From Desulfuromonadales bacterium (GTDB lineage: Bacteria; Desulfobacterota; Desulfuromonadia; Desulfuromonadales; JAAXQG01), in contig JAAXQG010000258.1 in assembly GCA_012974445.1 (NCBI GenBank), forward strand, positions 1 to 46,212: 46,212 nucleotides of DNA, written 5' to 3'. The notes beneath the pieces are model-generated. The model did not search any database and was not told the origin of the DNA. It worked only from the letters and a program-made list of their open reading frames with translations. Numbering within the stretch: position 1 is the first letter of the stretch; the number at the start of each line of letters is the position of its first letter. Of this stretch, positions 25,501 through 31,962 are shown piece by piece. The translations under genes and the position numbers were made by a program.

Positions 25501-25783
25501 CCGAGGGGATCTGATTCAGGCCATTCACCACGGGGCCGTAAAGCGCATCCGCCCCAAGGTCATGACCATCGGGACCATCATTGCCGGCTTAGCTCCCATT
25601 ATGTGGAGTACTGGGGCTGGCTCGGATGTGATGAAGCGCATCGCGGCCCCCATGGTGGCGGGGGTGACGACCTCGGGTCTCATGGAACTTCTGGTCTATC
25701 CCGTTATCTGGTACCTCTGGAAGGGTAAGAAACTGGACAAGTCCCTCAAGCCTACCGCCGAGGGTGATATCGAAGAACACTAG
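22565..25783 (+). CDS. cusA: CusA/CzcA-type heavy-metal RND efflux pump
   Basis: Proton-driven inner-membrane pump of the heavy-metal RND family, 1072 residues, full length. It has the typical N-terminus (IELSIRNKFMVILFTLFAIL), two large periplasmic loops and twelve membrane segments. The TM4 motif GAMVDAAIIMIENAHKHLE carries the Asp and Glu of the proton relay, in the CusA-like (monovalent Cu/Ag) wording rather than the DFG of CzcA. The last membrane block begins ALAGLDAETGVIMILYL. It starts 54 bases after the broken cusB. Without a functional adaptor the pump would probably not export properly, though a second adaptor elsewhere could substitute. Confidence 0.93.
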   Translation: MLEKIIELSIRNKFMVILFTLFAILAGIYSLRNTPLDAIPDLSDVQVIVFTEYPGQAPEVVEDQVTYPLTTQMLAVPYAKTVRGYSFFGYSFVYIIFEDGTDLYWARSRVLEYLNYASGKLPAGVNPSLGPDATGVGWIYQYVLESDKHNLQELRSIQDWYLRYELTAVDGVAEVASIGGHVKQYQVAVDPNRLMAYDIPISKVKKAISRSNSNVGGRLLEMAETEFMVRGLGYIRTVEDVENVVVDVDKSGTPILVRDIAKVRLGPELRRGLAESNGEGEAVGGIIVMRVGENALATIENVKKKLEELKSGLPEGVIIKPVYDRSGLIERAIDNLSFKLIEECIVVALVIILFLFHLPSSFVVIITIPVAILMSFIVMNYQGINANIMSLGGIAIAIGAMVDAAIIMIENAHKHLERDRGKKPHSEIIMESAKEVGPTLFFSLAVITVSFVPVFTLTEQAGRMFKPLAFTKTYAMAAAAILAVTLVPVLMVWFVRGKIKPETANPINRFLIRLYHPGVDFVLRWRKTTLFVALMLILSTAWPISKMGSEFMPPLYEGDLLYMPTTMPGISVDKARELLQQTDRIIATFPEVHHVFGKVGRAETATDPAPLSMIETTIMLKEEDQWRKLPVKRFFSDWPELMRAPLAMIWPEQRAISVDELITELNNAIQFPGLTNAWTMPIKTRIDMLSTGIKTPVGIKIMGNDLATLSRIGEEVEAVVNGLPGTLSAYSERVVGGNYIDFTVDRLAAARYGLTVGDVQDVIQTAIGGMNVTQTVEGLERYPVNIRYARDYRSDLPALKRVLIPTPSGAHIPISQVADISITKGPAGIKSENARRTAWIYVDIKDIDVGTYVKQAKKVVAEKIQLPSGYNIIWSGQFQYMEEASKRLSLIIPLTVLIIFVIIYVSTKSLIKTCIVFAAVPFSMVGAFWYLWFLDYNMSVAVWVGLIALAGLDAETGVIMILYLGLAEKLWGDKGRLNTRGDLIQAIHHGAVKRIRPKVMTIGTIIAGLAPIMWSTGAGSDVMKRIAAPMVAGVTTSGLMELLVYPVIWYLWKGKKLDKSLKPTAEGDIEEH

Positions 25784-25822
25784 TTTTTTTACCGCGCAAT
25801 GGCGCACACAAAAGGAGAGAAA

Positions 25823-26374
25823 ATGATGAGAGATTCAATGATGAAAAAAATGTTGATTGGTTTACTGGCTCTGGGTCTGTGCTTTGGAGGAAATGCCCTC
25901 GCGATGGAGGGGATGGATCATGGCAGCGGGCATGATAGCAAGAAGATGGACCACGGCAGCAGTCATGACATGAAAAAGATGGATCATGGCAGCAAGAAAA
26001 TGGATCATGGCTCCATGAAGGGCAAGGACGGCATGATCATGATGGATGGCGAAACCGTCGATGGGGTCTCCGCCATGGCTCATCTCAAGGACGTCCGCAA
26101 GGCCATGGCCGAGGCTGGCATGGAAGCCACTCACCACCTGATGATCATGTTCGAGGCCGAGTCGGATGCCCGTCCCATCGAGGAGGGAAGCGCAGCGGTC
26201 AAGATAACCATCCCGGGCGATAAGGAACTCGAGCCGCTGATGATGATGGGAATGGTCGGGCATTTCGGCGTGGATATCAATATGGCCGAGCCCGGCATCT
26301 ATCATTTCAAGGTCGGCACCAAGCTCGATGACGGCAAGAAAAGAACCTTTCACTTTCACCATGTGGTTGAGTAA
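25823..26374 (+). CDS. Met/His-rich periplasmic metal-binding protein with MDHGS repeats
   Basis: A 183-residue exported protein next to cusA. The ATG at 25823 with AAGGAGAG upstream starts a signal peptide (MKKMLIGLLALGLCFG, cleaved near NALAM). Residues about 28-65 hold five copies of a MDHGS-type motif (for example GMDHGSGHD and KKMDHGSSHD), a likely Cu/Ag-binding array. The rest is a beta-rich domain with many Met and His residues (LMMMGMVGHFGVDIN, then DGKKRTFHFHHVVE), resembling periplasmic metal-chaperone domains of about 110 residues. It probably buffers or delivers metal to the Cus pump, in place of CusF, to which it shows no clear similarity. Confidence 0.8.
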   Translation: MMRDSMMKKMLIGLLALGLCFGGNALAMEGMDHGSGHDSKKMDHGSSHDMKKMDHGSKKMDHGSMKGKDGMIMMDGETVDGVSAMAHLKDVRKAMAEAGMEATHHLMIMFEAESDARPIEEGSAAVKITIPGDKELEPLMMMGMVGHFGVDINMAEPGIYHFKVGTKLDDGKKRTFHFHHVVE

Positions 26375-26428
26375 GCGCACCGGCAGTTTCCCTCTGAGCA
26401 TTATTAATAATCCTGCTGTTTTTCCCCT

Positions 26429-26457
26429 TGACACCAGGGGAGCTGTTTTGTTAGTTT
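26429..26457 (+). promoter_or_regulatory. Candidate sigma-70 promoter of tRNA-Cys
   Basis: TTGACA at 26429-26434, a 17-base spacer and TTAGTT at 26452-26457 place a start site about eight bases before the tRNA. The -35 overlaps a small hairpin (CCCCT / AGGGG) that might end transcription from the gene upstream. Confidence 0.5.
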
Positions 26458-26471
26458 CACATCCGTTCAAC

Positions 26472-26545
26472 GGCCCCGTCGCCAAGTGGTAAGGCACGGC
26501 TCTGCAAAAGCTGCACCGGCGGTTCAAATCCGCCCGGGGCCTCCA
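26472..26545 (+). tRNA. tRNA-Cys (anticodon GCA)
   Basis: A complete 74-base cloverleaf with encoded CCA. The acceptor arm is GGCCCCG paired with CGGGGCC (26535-26541), followed by the discriminator U and CCA. The D arm has the loop AAGTGGTAAGG. The anticodon loop CTGCAAA lies in a CGGCT/AGCTG stem, and the T arm is GGCGG-TTCAAAT-CCGCC. Anticodon GCA and discriminator U73 are the identity elements of cysteine tRNA. Confidence 0.97.
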
Positions 26546-26556
26546 TAAAAAACCAG

Positions 26557-26590
26557 AGAGTCAGCCTTAATAGGCTGGCTCTTTTTTTTT
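26557..26590 (+). terminator. Rho-independent terminator after tRNA-Cys
   Basis: AGAGTCAGCC (26557-26566) pairs with GGCTGGCTCT (26573-26582), one G-U included, with a six-base loop and a run of eight T. It ends the tRNA transcript 12 bases after its CCA. Confidence 0.9.
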
Positions 26591-26604
26591 AAAAGGGATC
26601 GGAC

Positions 26605-27345
26605 ATGTCGCTCTTCGCTCCCCATATCCTCCTGATCTTTGTTCTGCTTGGCTCGTTTTCCGGCTTTGTCGCGGGCTTTCTCGGCATCGGCGGCGGGGTA
26701 ATACTGGTTCCCCTCTTTCTCTGGGCCTTCACTCTCGTCAATCTCCCCTCTGAAATTCTGGTTCATCTTGCCTTCGGCACCAGTCTTGCCATCATATTTC
26801 CCACGGCCATCAGCAGTGTTCTTGCCCACCGAAAACGGGGCAATGTGGACTGGGCTCAGGTTGCTCCCCTGGCAGGCGGGGGAATTGCAGGGGCCATGGC
26901 AGGCGCATTCTGCGCCAGCCTGATAAGTGGGGAAATGCTTAAGGCACTCTTTGGTCTGATGCAGATGGGCATCGGCCTGCGGATGCTCTTTTCACGCAGA
27001 ATGCACCAGGATCAACAGGGGCAGCCCTGTAGGGCCCGGTTAATACTCATCGGTCTTAGCGGAGGGCTTTTCTCCTCCTTCTTCGGAGTCGGGGGCGGAG
27101 TGGTGGCTGTGCCTGCCATGGTGTTGTTCTATCTGATTTTCGGTTATGCAAATCCGTTGCTACCCGCGTTTTCGCTGGGCTATGTTCACCTGCTCGTCTT
27201 TCTTGTCGTTGCACCCTTGACGATTCTCTTCGCCCGGTTCGGCGCCGCGGCGGCATCGAAACTTTCCCATCGCAGGCTTCTTCAGGCTTTCGCCCTTTTG
27301 CTGATTCTGGTGGGAGCCAGGATGCTCTGGTCGTTCCTGGGGTAG
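26605..27345 (+). CDS. Sulfite exporter TauE/SafE-family membrane protein
   Basis: A 246-residue inner-membrane permease with about eight hydrophobic segments in two halves, the normal size for the TauE/SafE (DUF81) family of anion carriers. The two family glycine motifs are visible: FLGIGGGVILVPLFLWAF in the first half and FFGVGGGVVAVPAMVLFYLI in the second. The substrate cannot be told from sequence; sulfite and organosulfonates are known for some members. The ATG at 26605 follows AAAGGGATCGG. The downstream Memo gene begins 19 bases after its stop. Confidence 0.9.
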   Translation: MSLFAPHILLIFVLLGSFSGFVAGFLGIGGGVILVPLFLWAFTLVNLPSEILVHLAFGTSLAIIFPTAISSVLAHRKRGNVDWAQVAPLAGGGIAGAMAGAFCASLISGEMLKALFGLMQMGIGLRMLFSRRMHQDQQGQPCRARLILIGLSGGLFSSFFGVGGGVVAVPAMVLFYLIFGYANPLLPAFSLGYVHLLVFLVVAPLTILFARFGAAAASKLSHRRLLQAFALLLILVGARMLWSFLG

Positions 27346-27364
27346 ATACACAAGAGGAGGGGGT

Positions 27365-28177
27365 ATGATTCGCGAACCGGCGGTAGCCGGACTCTTTTAT
27401 CCGGATGATCCACAGCAGATCGAGGAAATGATCGCCCCCTGGCTCAGCGCAGAGCCTGAGCTTACCTGCACCGCCCTGATGGTGCCGCATGCAGGCTACC
27501 TATACTCGGGAGCAATCGCTGCTCGGGGATTGTCAAGGGTGCGAATTCCCCGCCGGGTACTGATGCTGGGGCCCAATCATCGGGGGGGCGGCCCGGCTGT
27601 TTCTCTGTACGCCAGGGGAGCCTGGCGCAGCCCGCTGGGAGAGATGCCCATCGATGAGGCTCTGGCCCGGTCGGTGCTTGAGCGCAGCGCCCTTTGCCGT
27701 GACGATGTCAGTGCGCACCTTCGGGAACACAGTCTCGAGGTTCAGCTTCCCCTGCTGCAGAAAATTCGCCCCGACACCCGCATTCTTCCCCTGAGTCTTT
27801 CTGCCCTGAGTCTTGATCAGATCCTGGATCTTGCCCGCTCGTTGCATACGGCTCTTATCGAGCCGGATGATGAGCCCTGGCTGGTGCTGGTCAGTTCCGA
27901 TATGAGCCATTTTGAAACGGCCTCTGTTGCTCGGGAAAAAGATATGGCTCTTCTGGAGTCTATCTGCGCCATGGATGTTGCGGGAACCCTTTCTCTGGCT
28001 CGTGAGCGCCAGATTAGTGCCTGTGGCTTGACCCCGATTCTGGTGGCCATGGAGATCTGTCGCCTCTGCGGACATTTACAGACTCAGGTTCTGGGCTACG
28101 GCCATTCGGGGGAAGTTTCGGGGGATATGGATCGTGTTGTCGGCTATGCGGCGGTCGCTCTGGGAATCAGGGCATAA
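27365..28177 (+). CDS. AmmeMemoRadiSam system protein B (Memo family)
   Basis: A 270-residue cytoplasmic protein of the Memo family, structurally related to non-haem iron dioxygenases and often found with AMMECR1 and radical-SAM partners. Diagnostic stretches are REPAVAGLFYPDDPQQIEEM at the N-terminus, VPHAGYLYSGAIAARG with the metal-type histidine, LMLGPNHRGGG, EHSLEVQLPLLQ and VSSDMSHF. The other two members of the AmmeMemoRadiSam system are not in the window, so the system would have to be split across the genome. GAGGAGGGGG precedes the ATG. Confidence 0.92.
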   Translation: MIREPAVAGLFYPDDPQQIEEMIAPWLSAEPELTCTALMVPHAGYLYSGAIAARGLSRVRIPRRVLMLGPNHRGGGPAVSLYARGAWRSPLGEMPIDEALARSVLERSALCRDDVSAHLREHSLEVQLPLLQKIRPDTRILPLSLSALSLDQILDLARSLHTALIEPDDEPWLVLVSSDMSHFETASVAREKDMALLESICAMDVAGTLSLARERQISACGLTPILVAMEICRLCGHLQTQVLGYGHSGEVSGDMDRVVGYAAVALGIRA

Positions 28178-28271
28178 GTCGGCTTGTTTTGCCGGGTGTT
28201 TTGCAGTATAAACGCCCCTTGCTCTTCGGCGCCCGGCGCTGTCGATTACATCTGCTCGAGGGAGTCTTATC

Positions 28272-29669
28272 ATGTCCAAGCTGCGCGTCCGTTTTGCCCC
28301 CAGTCCGACGGGTTTTCTTCATGTAGGCGGGGCCCGTACGGCTCTGTTTAACTATCTTCTGGCCCGTAAGAGTGGCGGAGCCTTTGTGCTTCGTATCGAG
28401 GATACGGATGTTGCCCGTTCGACTCAGGAATCCGTTGATGCGATTCTCGAGGGGATGCACTGGCTCGGTTTTGGCTGCGACGAAGGGCCGATCTATCAGT
28501 CCGATCGCTTTGAGCTCTACGGCCAGAAAGTGAAGCATCTTCTGGAGCAGGGCAAGGCCTATCGCTGTTACTGCAGCGCCGAAGAGCTTCAGTCCAAGAG
28601 GGACCAGGCCATGGCCGACGGAGGCAAGCCCAGGTATGACGGAACCTGTCGGGATCTTACCGCTGCGCCCGAGGGACGTCCCTTCGTGGTGCGTTTTCGC
28701 TCCCCGCGAGAGGGCAGCACCGTTTTTGATGATATCGTCAAGGGGCCGATCAGTTTCGAGAACGATGAACTGGATGATCTGATCATTCAGCGCACCGACG
28801 GTACCCCGACCTACAATTTCGTGGTGGTCGTCGATGACGCCGATATGCAGATTGATCCGGTAGTGCGCGGCGACGATCATATCAACAACACCCCCCGCCA
28901 AATCCTGCTGTATCAGGCGCTGGGTTATCCGGTTCCCCGCTTTGCTCATGTACCGATGATTCTCGGCCCCGATAAGAGCCGACTTTCCAAGCGCCACGGG
29001 GCGACTTCGGTCATGGCTTATCGTGATATGGGGTATCTGCCTGAGGCGATGGTCAACTACCTGGTTCGCCTGGGCTGGTCCCACGGGGATGATGAAATCT
29101 TTACCATGGACGAACTCATCGAGAAGTTCAGCCTGGAAAATGTGGGCCGTTCAGCCGGGGTTTTTAATCCCGAAAAACTCCTCTGGCTCAACGCCCATTA
29201 CATCAAGTCGGGAGACCCCGAGCGTTTGGGAACTCTGCTGGTCGACTATCTGCGCAGCGCCGGAATCGATCAATCTTCTGGTCCTGAACTCCCGGCGGTA
29301 GCCCGGTCGCTTCAAGAGCGTTCACGCACCATGGTTGAGATGGCTGAAGATGCAGCTTTTTATTTTTGCAGTGAACCTGAGTTTGATGATGCTACGGTTA
29401 TGAAGTTTTTCACGAAAGAAAATCGCTCCGTCATCGAATCTCTGATGCGCCATCTGAATAATTGCTCTGAGCTTACTCATGAAAGTATCGAAGGTGCGTT
29501 CAAGGAGGCGATGGAGGAGACAGGGCTCAAGATGGGCAAGCTGGCTCAGCCTGCCAGGGCCGCGCTCTCGGGAGGTTCCGCCAAGCCGGGTATCTATGAT
29601 ATTCTCGAGGTGCTCGGTCGGGAGGAAAGTCTCAGGCGACTAAATCGCTCCCTGGCTTTTTTCTCCTGA
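28272..29669 (+). CDS. gltX: Glutamyl-tRNA synthetase
   Basis: A class I aminoacyl-tRNA synthetase charging tRNA-Glu, 465 residues. The Rossmann-fold HIGH-type motif lies in [20 protein letters not shown], the catalytic [11 protein letters not shown] block follows, and the KMSKS equivalent is [14 protein letters not shown], the usual SKRHG form. The C-terminal anticodon-binding domain is present and ends normally (RLNRSLAFF). Given only one gltX is seen here, it is impossible to say whether it is the discriminating or non-discriminating type. Confidence 0.96.
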   Translation: MSKLRVRFAPSPTGFLHVGGARTALFNYLLARKSGGAFVLRIEDTDVARSTQESVDAILEGMHWLGFGCDEGPIYQSDRFELYGQKVKHLLEQGKAYRCYCSAEELQSKRDQAMADGGKPRYDGTCRDLTAAPEGRPFVVRFRSPREGSTVFDDIVKGPISFENDELDDLIIQRTDGTPTYNFVVVVDDADMQIDPVVRGDDHINNTPRQILLYQALGYPVPRFAHVPMILGPDKSRLSKRHGATSVMAYRDMGYLPEAMVNYLVRLGWSHGDDEIFTMDELIEKFSLENVGRSAGVFNPEKLLWLNAHYIKSGDPERLGTLLVDYLRSAGIDQSSGPELPAVARSLQERSRTMVEMAEDAAFYFCSEPEFDDATVMKFFTKENRSVIESLMRHLNNCSELTHESIEGAFKEAMEETGLKMGKLAQPARAALSGGSAKPGIYDILEVLGREESLRRLNRSLAFFS

Positions 29670-29698
29670 GAATTTCTCTGATGTGTTGAATATCCAAC

Positions 29699-29729
29699 AA
29701 AAGCCCTGCCGCTTCGGTGGGGCTTTTTT
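29699..29729 (+). terminator. Rho-independent terminator after gltX
   Basis: A 13-bp stem AAAAGCCCTGCCG (29699-29711) / CGGTGGGGCTTTT, including two G-U pairs, with a three-base loop and a T-run. It ends gltX transcription, yet lies only 26 bases before the next ATG, so that gene's promoter would have to overlap this hairpin or rely on read-through. Confidence 0.82.
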
Positions 29730-29755
29730 CAGGCTTCTTGCCAAGATTGTAAGAT

Positions 29756-30328
29756 ATGGCTCCTATCGATCTTTTTGACGATTTGTACGACGATCCGGAT
29801 GATGATCAGATTCTTTTCACCGCGGATCTTTCTGTTGAGCAGCTTTGCAGGTACTGCAAGTTGGTCTCTTCGTCCCCCCCCGATATCTCTCGTCGACGTA
29901 TTGACGGTGCCAAAACCCTTGTGCTGTTTTTGCTCGCGGAAGAGAGCTCCTACGTAGACGGTCCTTCGGAGGAGGAGCAGGACATGATCAGCCATCAGGT
30001 CGACTCCGCTTTTGAAAGCCGTCTGGTGGATCTGATTCTCAATCCACAACGGCAGCCTTCCATGGTCCGGGGGCCCTTCGAGGAGGCGCTGTTCAGTGCC
30101 GATATTTCCCTGTGGCTCATTGAGCGCTTCTGTCAGTTGGTCTGCGCCAGCCACTCCAATATCATTGCTCGTGAGGAACTCGCCGGTGCCAGGCAGCTGC
30201 TGCAGATGATGCTTGATGAGGAAACCCAGTTTGAACAGGGCAGTGAAGAAGATGATACGGAGCTGATCCTCCAGACACTCAATACCGTATTCGATCAGTA
30301 CATCGCTCATCTCGGCGGCAGCACCTGA
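29756..30328 (+). CDS. Unknown acidic protein made of two tandem copies of one domain
   Basis: A 190-residue, acidic, all-helical soluble protein I do not recognise. Residues 19-94 and 111-186 are copies of one domain: ILFTADLSVEQLCRYCKLV aligns with ALFSADISLWLIERFCQLV, GAKTLVLFLLAEESSYVDG with GARQLLQMMLDEETQFEQG, and VDSAFESRLVDL with LNTVFDQYIAHL, with only single-residue gaps. An N-terminal tail rich in Asp (residues 5-17, DLFDDLYDDPDDD) precedes them. No signal peptide or membrane segment is present. The ATG at 29756 has a poor ribosome site and sits right behind the gltX terminator. It is convergent with the hemerythrin gene. Confidence 0.7.
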   Translation: MAPIDLFDDLYDDPDDDQILFTADLSVEQLCRYCKLVSSSPPDISRRRIDGAKTLVLFLLAEESSYVDGPSEEEQDMISHQVDSAFESRLVDLILNPQRQPSMVRGPFEEALFSADISLWLIERFCQLVCASHSNIIAREELAGARQLLQMMLDEETQFEQGSEEDDTELILQTLNTVFDQYIAHLGGST

Positions 30329-30349
30329 GCTTTGCCCACAGAGGCTGTG

Positions 30350-30766
30350 TTATTGGATCGAATGTCTTCTCAAAAATTTTGCAAACACCATGTCCATGGT
30401 GTAAATGTGGTTGATCATCCACTCCTGAACCGTCAGGTTCGCCTCTTTTAGAAGTATCAGCTGGTCCTGCTGCCTGTTGTCGAGCATCTGCTTCATGCCA
30501 AAGATGCACTGGGTCGCCTTGCGGTGGTGGATCCTCTGAGGACTGTAGCCAGGGTAGTTGTGCTTGACCATCAGTGCTTCTTCGTCCCTGAAGTGTTCCC
30601 GGGCATAGCTCTCCAAGAAAATAAGAAGTTTTTCGATCTCCTCCAGACCGGAGCCTTGGTCGCATGCCCTCATGAACAGATCAAAGCGCAGGAAAAGTTC
30701 CCTGTGTTGGTTGTCGATCAATTCGATTCCGGTCTCTAGTTTTTTGTCCCATCCCAGCTCGATCAT
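30350..30766 (-). CDS. Bacteriohemerythrin with a substituted iron ligand
   Basis: A 138-residue single-domain hemerythrin, the family that binds O2 (or senses it) at a non-haem di-iron centre. The expected ligands mostly appear: His21 (DNQHRELF), His58 and Glu62 (REHFRDEE), His81 (RIHHRKA), His120 (INHIYT) and Asp125 (TMDMVF). The usual HxxxH pair after the YPxY loop is incomplete: the position four residues before His81 is Gln77 (PGYSPQRIHHRK), where family members have His. The iron centre may therefore be altered. Its leader contains a hexanucleotide repeat and it diverges from the Fur-boxed fbpA promoter, which points to iron-linked expression. Confidence 0.88.
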   Translation of the reverse strand: MIELGWDKKLETGIELIDNQHRELFLRFDLFMRACDQGSGLEEIEKLLIFLESYAREHFRDEEALMVKHNYPGYSPQRIHHRKATQCIFGMKQMLDNRQQDQLILLKEANLTVQEWMINHIYTMDMVFAKFLRRHSIQ

Positions 30767-30775
30767 GTTCCGGTC

Positions 30776-30823
30776 CCTGCCTCTGCCTCTGCCTCTGCCT
30801 CTGCCTCTGCCTCTGCCTCCTGC
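30776..30823. repeat. Hexanucleotide simple sequence repeat in the hemerythrin leader
   Basis: Six perfect tandem CTCTGC units occupy 30781-30816, with partial units on both sides (CCTGC before, CTCCTGC after). On the coding strand of hemerythrin this is GCAGAG repeated, ending about 10 bases before the ATG (30766) and next to the likely ribosome site. Tracts of this kind change length by slipped-strand mispairing. Confidence 0.93.
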
Positions 30824-30841
30824 TTAAAAAAAGAATCCGGA

Positions 30842-30860
30842 TTTGAAAGTCTTTTTCAAA
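30842..30860. promoter_or_regulatory. Fur-box-like palindrome, upstream copy
   Basis: TTTGAAA (30842-30848) and TTTCAAA (30854-30860) form a perfect inverted repeat with a five-base centre, upstream of the fbpA -35 and between the divergent hemerythrin and fbpA genes. It could serve either promoter. The match to the A/T-rich Fur palindrome is by pattern. Confidence 0.6.
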
Positions 30861-30867
30861 AAAACTA

Positions 30868-30914
30868 TTGACACAATTTCGATGCTTCTGTAGAAATACT
30901 GAAAATCGTTTTCA
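30868..30914 (+). promoter_or_regulatory. fbpA sigma-70 promoter with overlapping Fur box
   Basis: TTGACA (30868-30873), a 17-base spacer and TAGAAA (30891-30896) make a good promoter. Immediately downstream, TGAAAATCGTTTTCA (30900-30914) is a near-perfect palindrome (GAAAA-TCG-TTTTC) of Fur-box type covering the expected start site. Iron-bound Fur would block initiation, giving expression under iron limitation. Confidence 0.7.
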
Positions 30915-30928
30915 AAGGAGCTTAATAC

Positions 30929-31930
30929 ATGGTCAAAAAAATCGTACTTTCTCTTCTCGTCCTTTTGTGCGCCGGTTCCATCTCTTCAGCTTTTGCCGAG
31001 CAGGTGGTTGTTTATTCAGCTCGTAACGAGCATTTGATTCAGCCCCTATTCGAAGCATATACCAAAGAGACTGGAGTTGAAGTCAAGTTCGCCACTGGAA
31101 AGTCGGGCCCCCTGATGGAGCGGCTCAAATCGGAGGGTGAAAATACCCAGGCCGATGTCCTGATGACCGTCGATGCTGGCAACCTTTGGCAGGCCACCCA
31201 GGAGGGGCTTCTTCGCCCTGTTGATTCCAAGATGCTTCAGACCAATATTCCTTCACACCTTCGTGACCCTGAAAATAACTGGTTTGGTCTTTCGGTGCGT
31301 GCCCGTACCATCGTTTACAGCACCGAGCGTGTAAAGGACGGGGAGCTCACGACCTATGAGGCTCTGGGAGACGCTGAGTTTAAGAACCGCCTCTGCCTGC
31401 GTACCTCCAAGAAGGTCTACAACCAGTCGCTGGTGGGCATGATGATCGCCGAGCATGGTGAGAAGCGCGCAGAAGAGATCGTATCTTCCTGGGTGGCCAA
31501 TCTGGCAACAGATCCCTTCTCCAATGATACCAAAATGATGCAGGCCATCGAGGCCGGACAGTGCGATGTCGGCATCGTCAACACTTACTACTTCGGTCGT
31601 CTGCAGAAAAAGCAGCCCGAAATCAAGCTGGCTCTGTTCTGGCCCAATCAGGATGGTAGCGGTGTTCATGTAAATGTTTCTGGTGCCGGGGTCACCAAAT
31701 ATGCTAAAAATCCCGCAGGCGCCATCAAACTGATCGAGTGGCTCTCCTCCGAGAAGGCACAGAATCTCTACGCCGACGGCAACATGGAGTACCCTGTGAA
31801 CCCTGCCGTCAAGCCTTCGAAGGTTGTGGCTGCTTGGGGTGATTTCAAGGGTAACCTCATTAATGTCTCCAGGGCCGGCGAGCTTCAGACTGACGCTATC
31901 AAGCTGATGGACCGGGCCGGTTATCGCTAA
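30929..31930 (+). CDS. fbpA: Fe(III) ABC transporter periplasmic binding protein (FbpA/FutA-like)
   Basis: Periplasmic iron-capture component, 333 residues with a signal peptide ([20 protein letters not shown], cleaved after AFA). The mature start [20 protein letters not shown] is typical of the FutA/FbpA group, as are [49 protein letters not shown] and the tyrosine-rich region [12 protein letters not shown], where the metal-binding tyrosines lie. It is first in a three-gene cassette with permease and ATPase, behind a promoter with Fur-type boxes. GGAG precedes the ATG. Confidence 0.93.
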   Translation: MVKKIVLSLLVLLCAGSISSAFAEQVVVYSARNEHLIQPLFEAYTKETGVEVKFATGKSGPLMERLKSEGENTQADVLMTVDAGNLWQATQEGLLRPVDSKMLQTNIPSHLRDPENNWFGLSVRARTIVYSTERVKDGELTTYEALGDAEFKNRLCLRTSKKVYNQSLVGMMIAEHGEKRAEEIVSSWVANLATDPFSNDTKMMQAIEAGQCDVGIVNTYYFGRLQKKQPEIKLALFWPNQDGSGVHVNVSGAGVTKYAKNPAGAIKLIEWLSSEKAQNLYADGNMEYPVNPAVKPSKVVAAWGDFKGNLINVSRAGELQTDAIKLMDRAGYR

Positions 31931-31962
31931 CAAATCTTCAGACCCGGGAGTTTCAACTCCAG

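Noticed and set aside
30776-30823. CRISPR-like array
   Set aside because: The unit is six bases and contiguous with no spacers, so it is a simple sequence repeat. No CRISPR array or cas gene was seen anywhere in the window.
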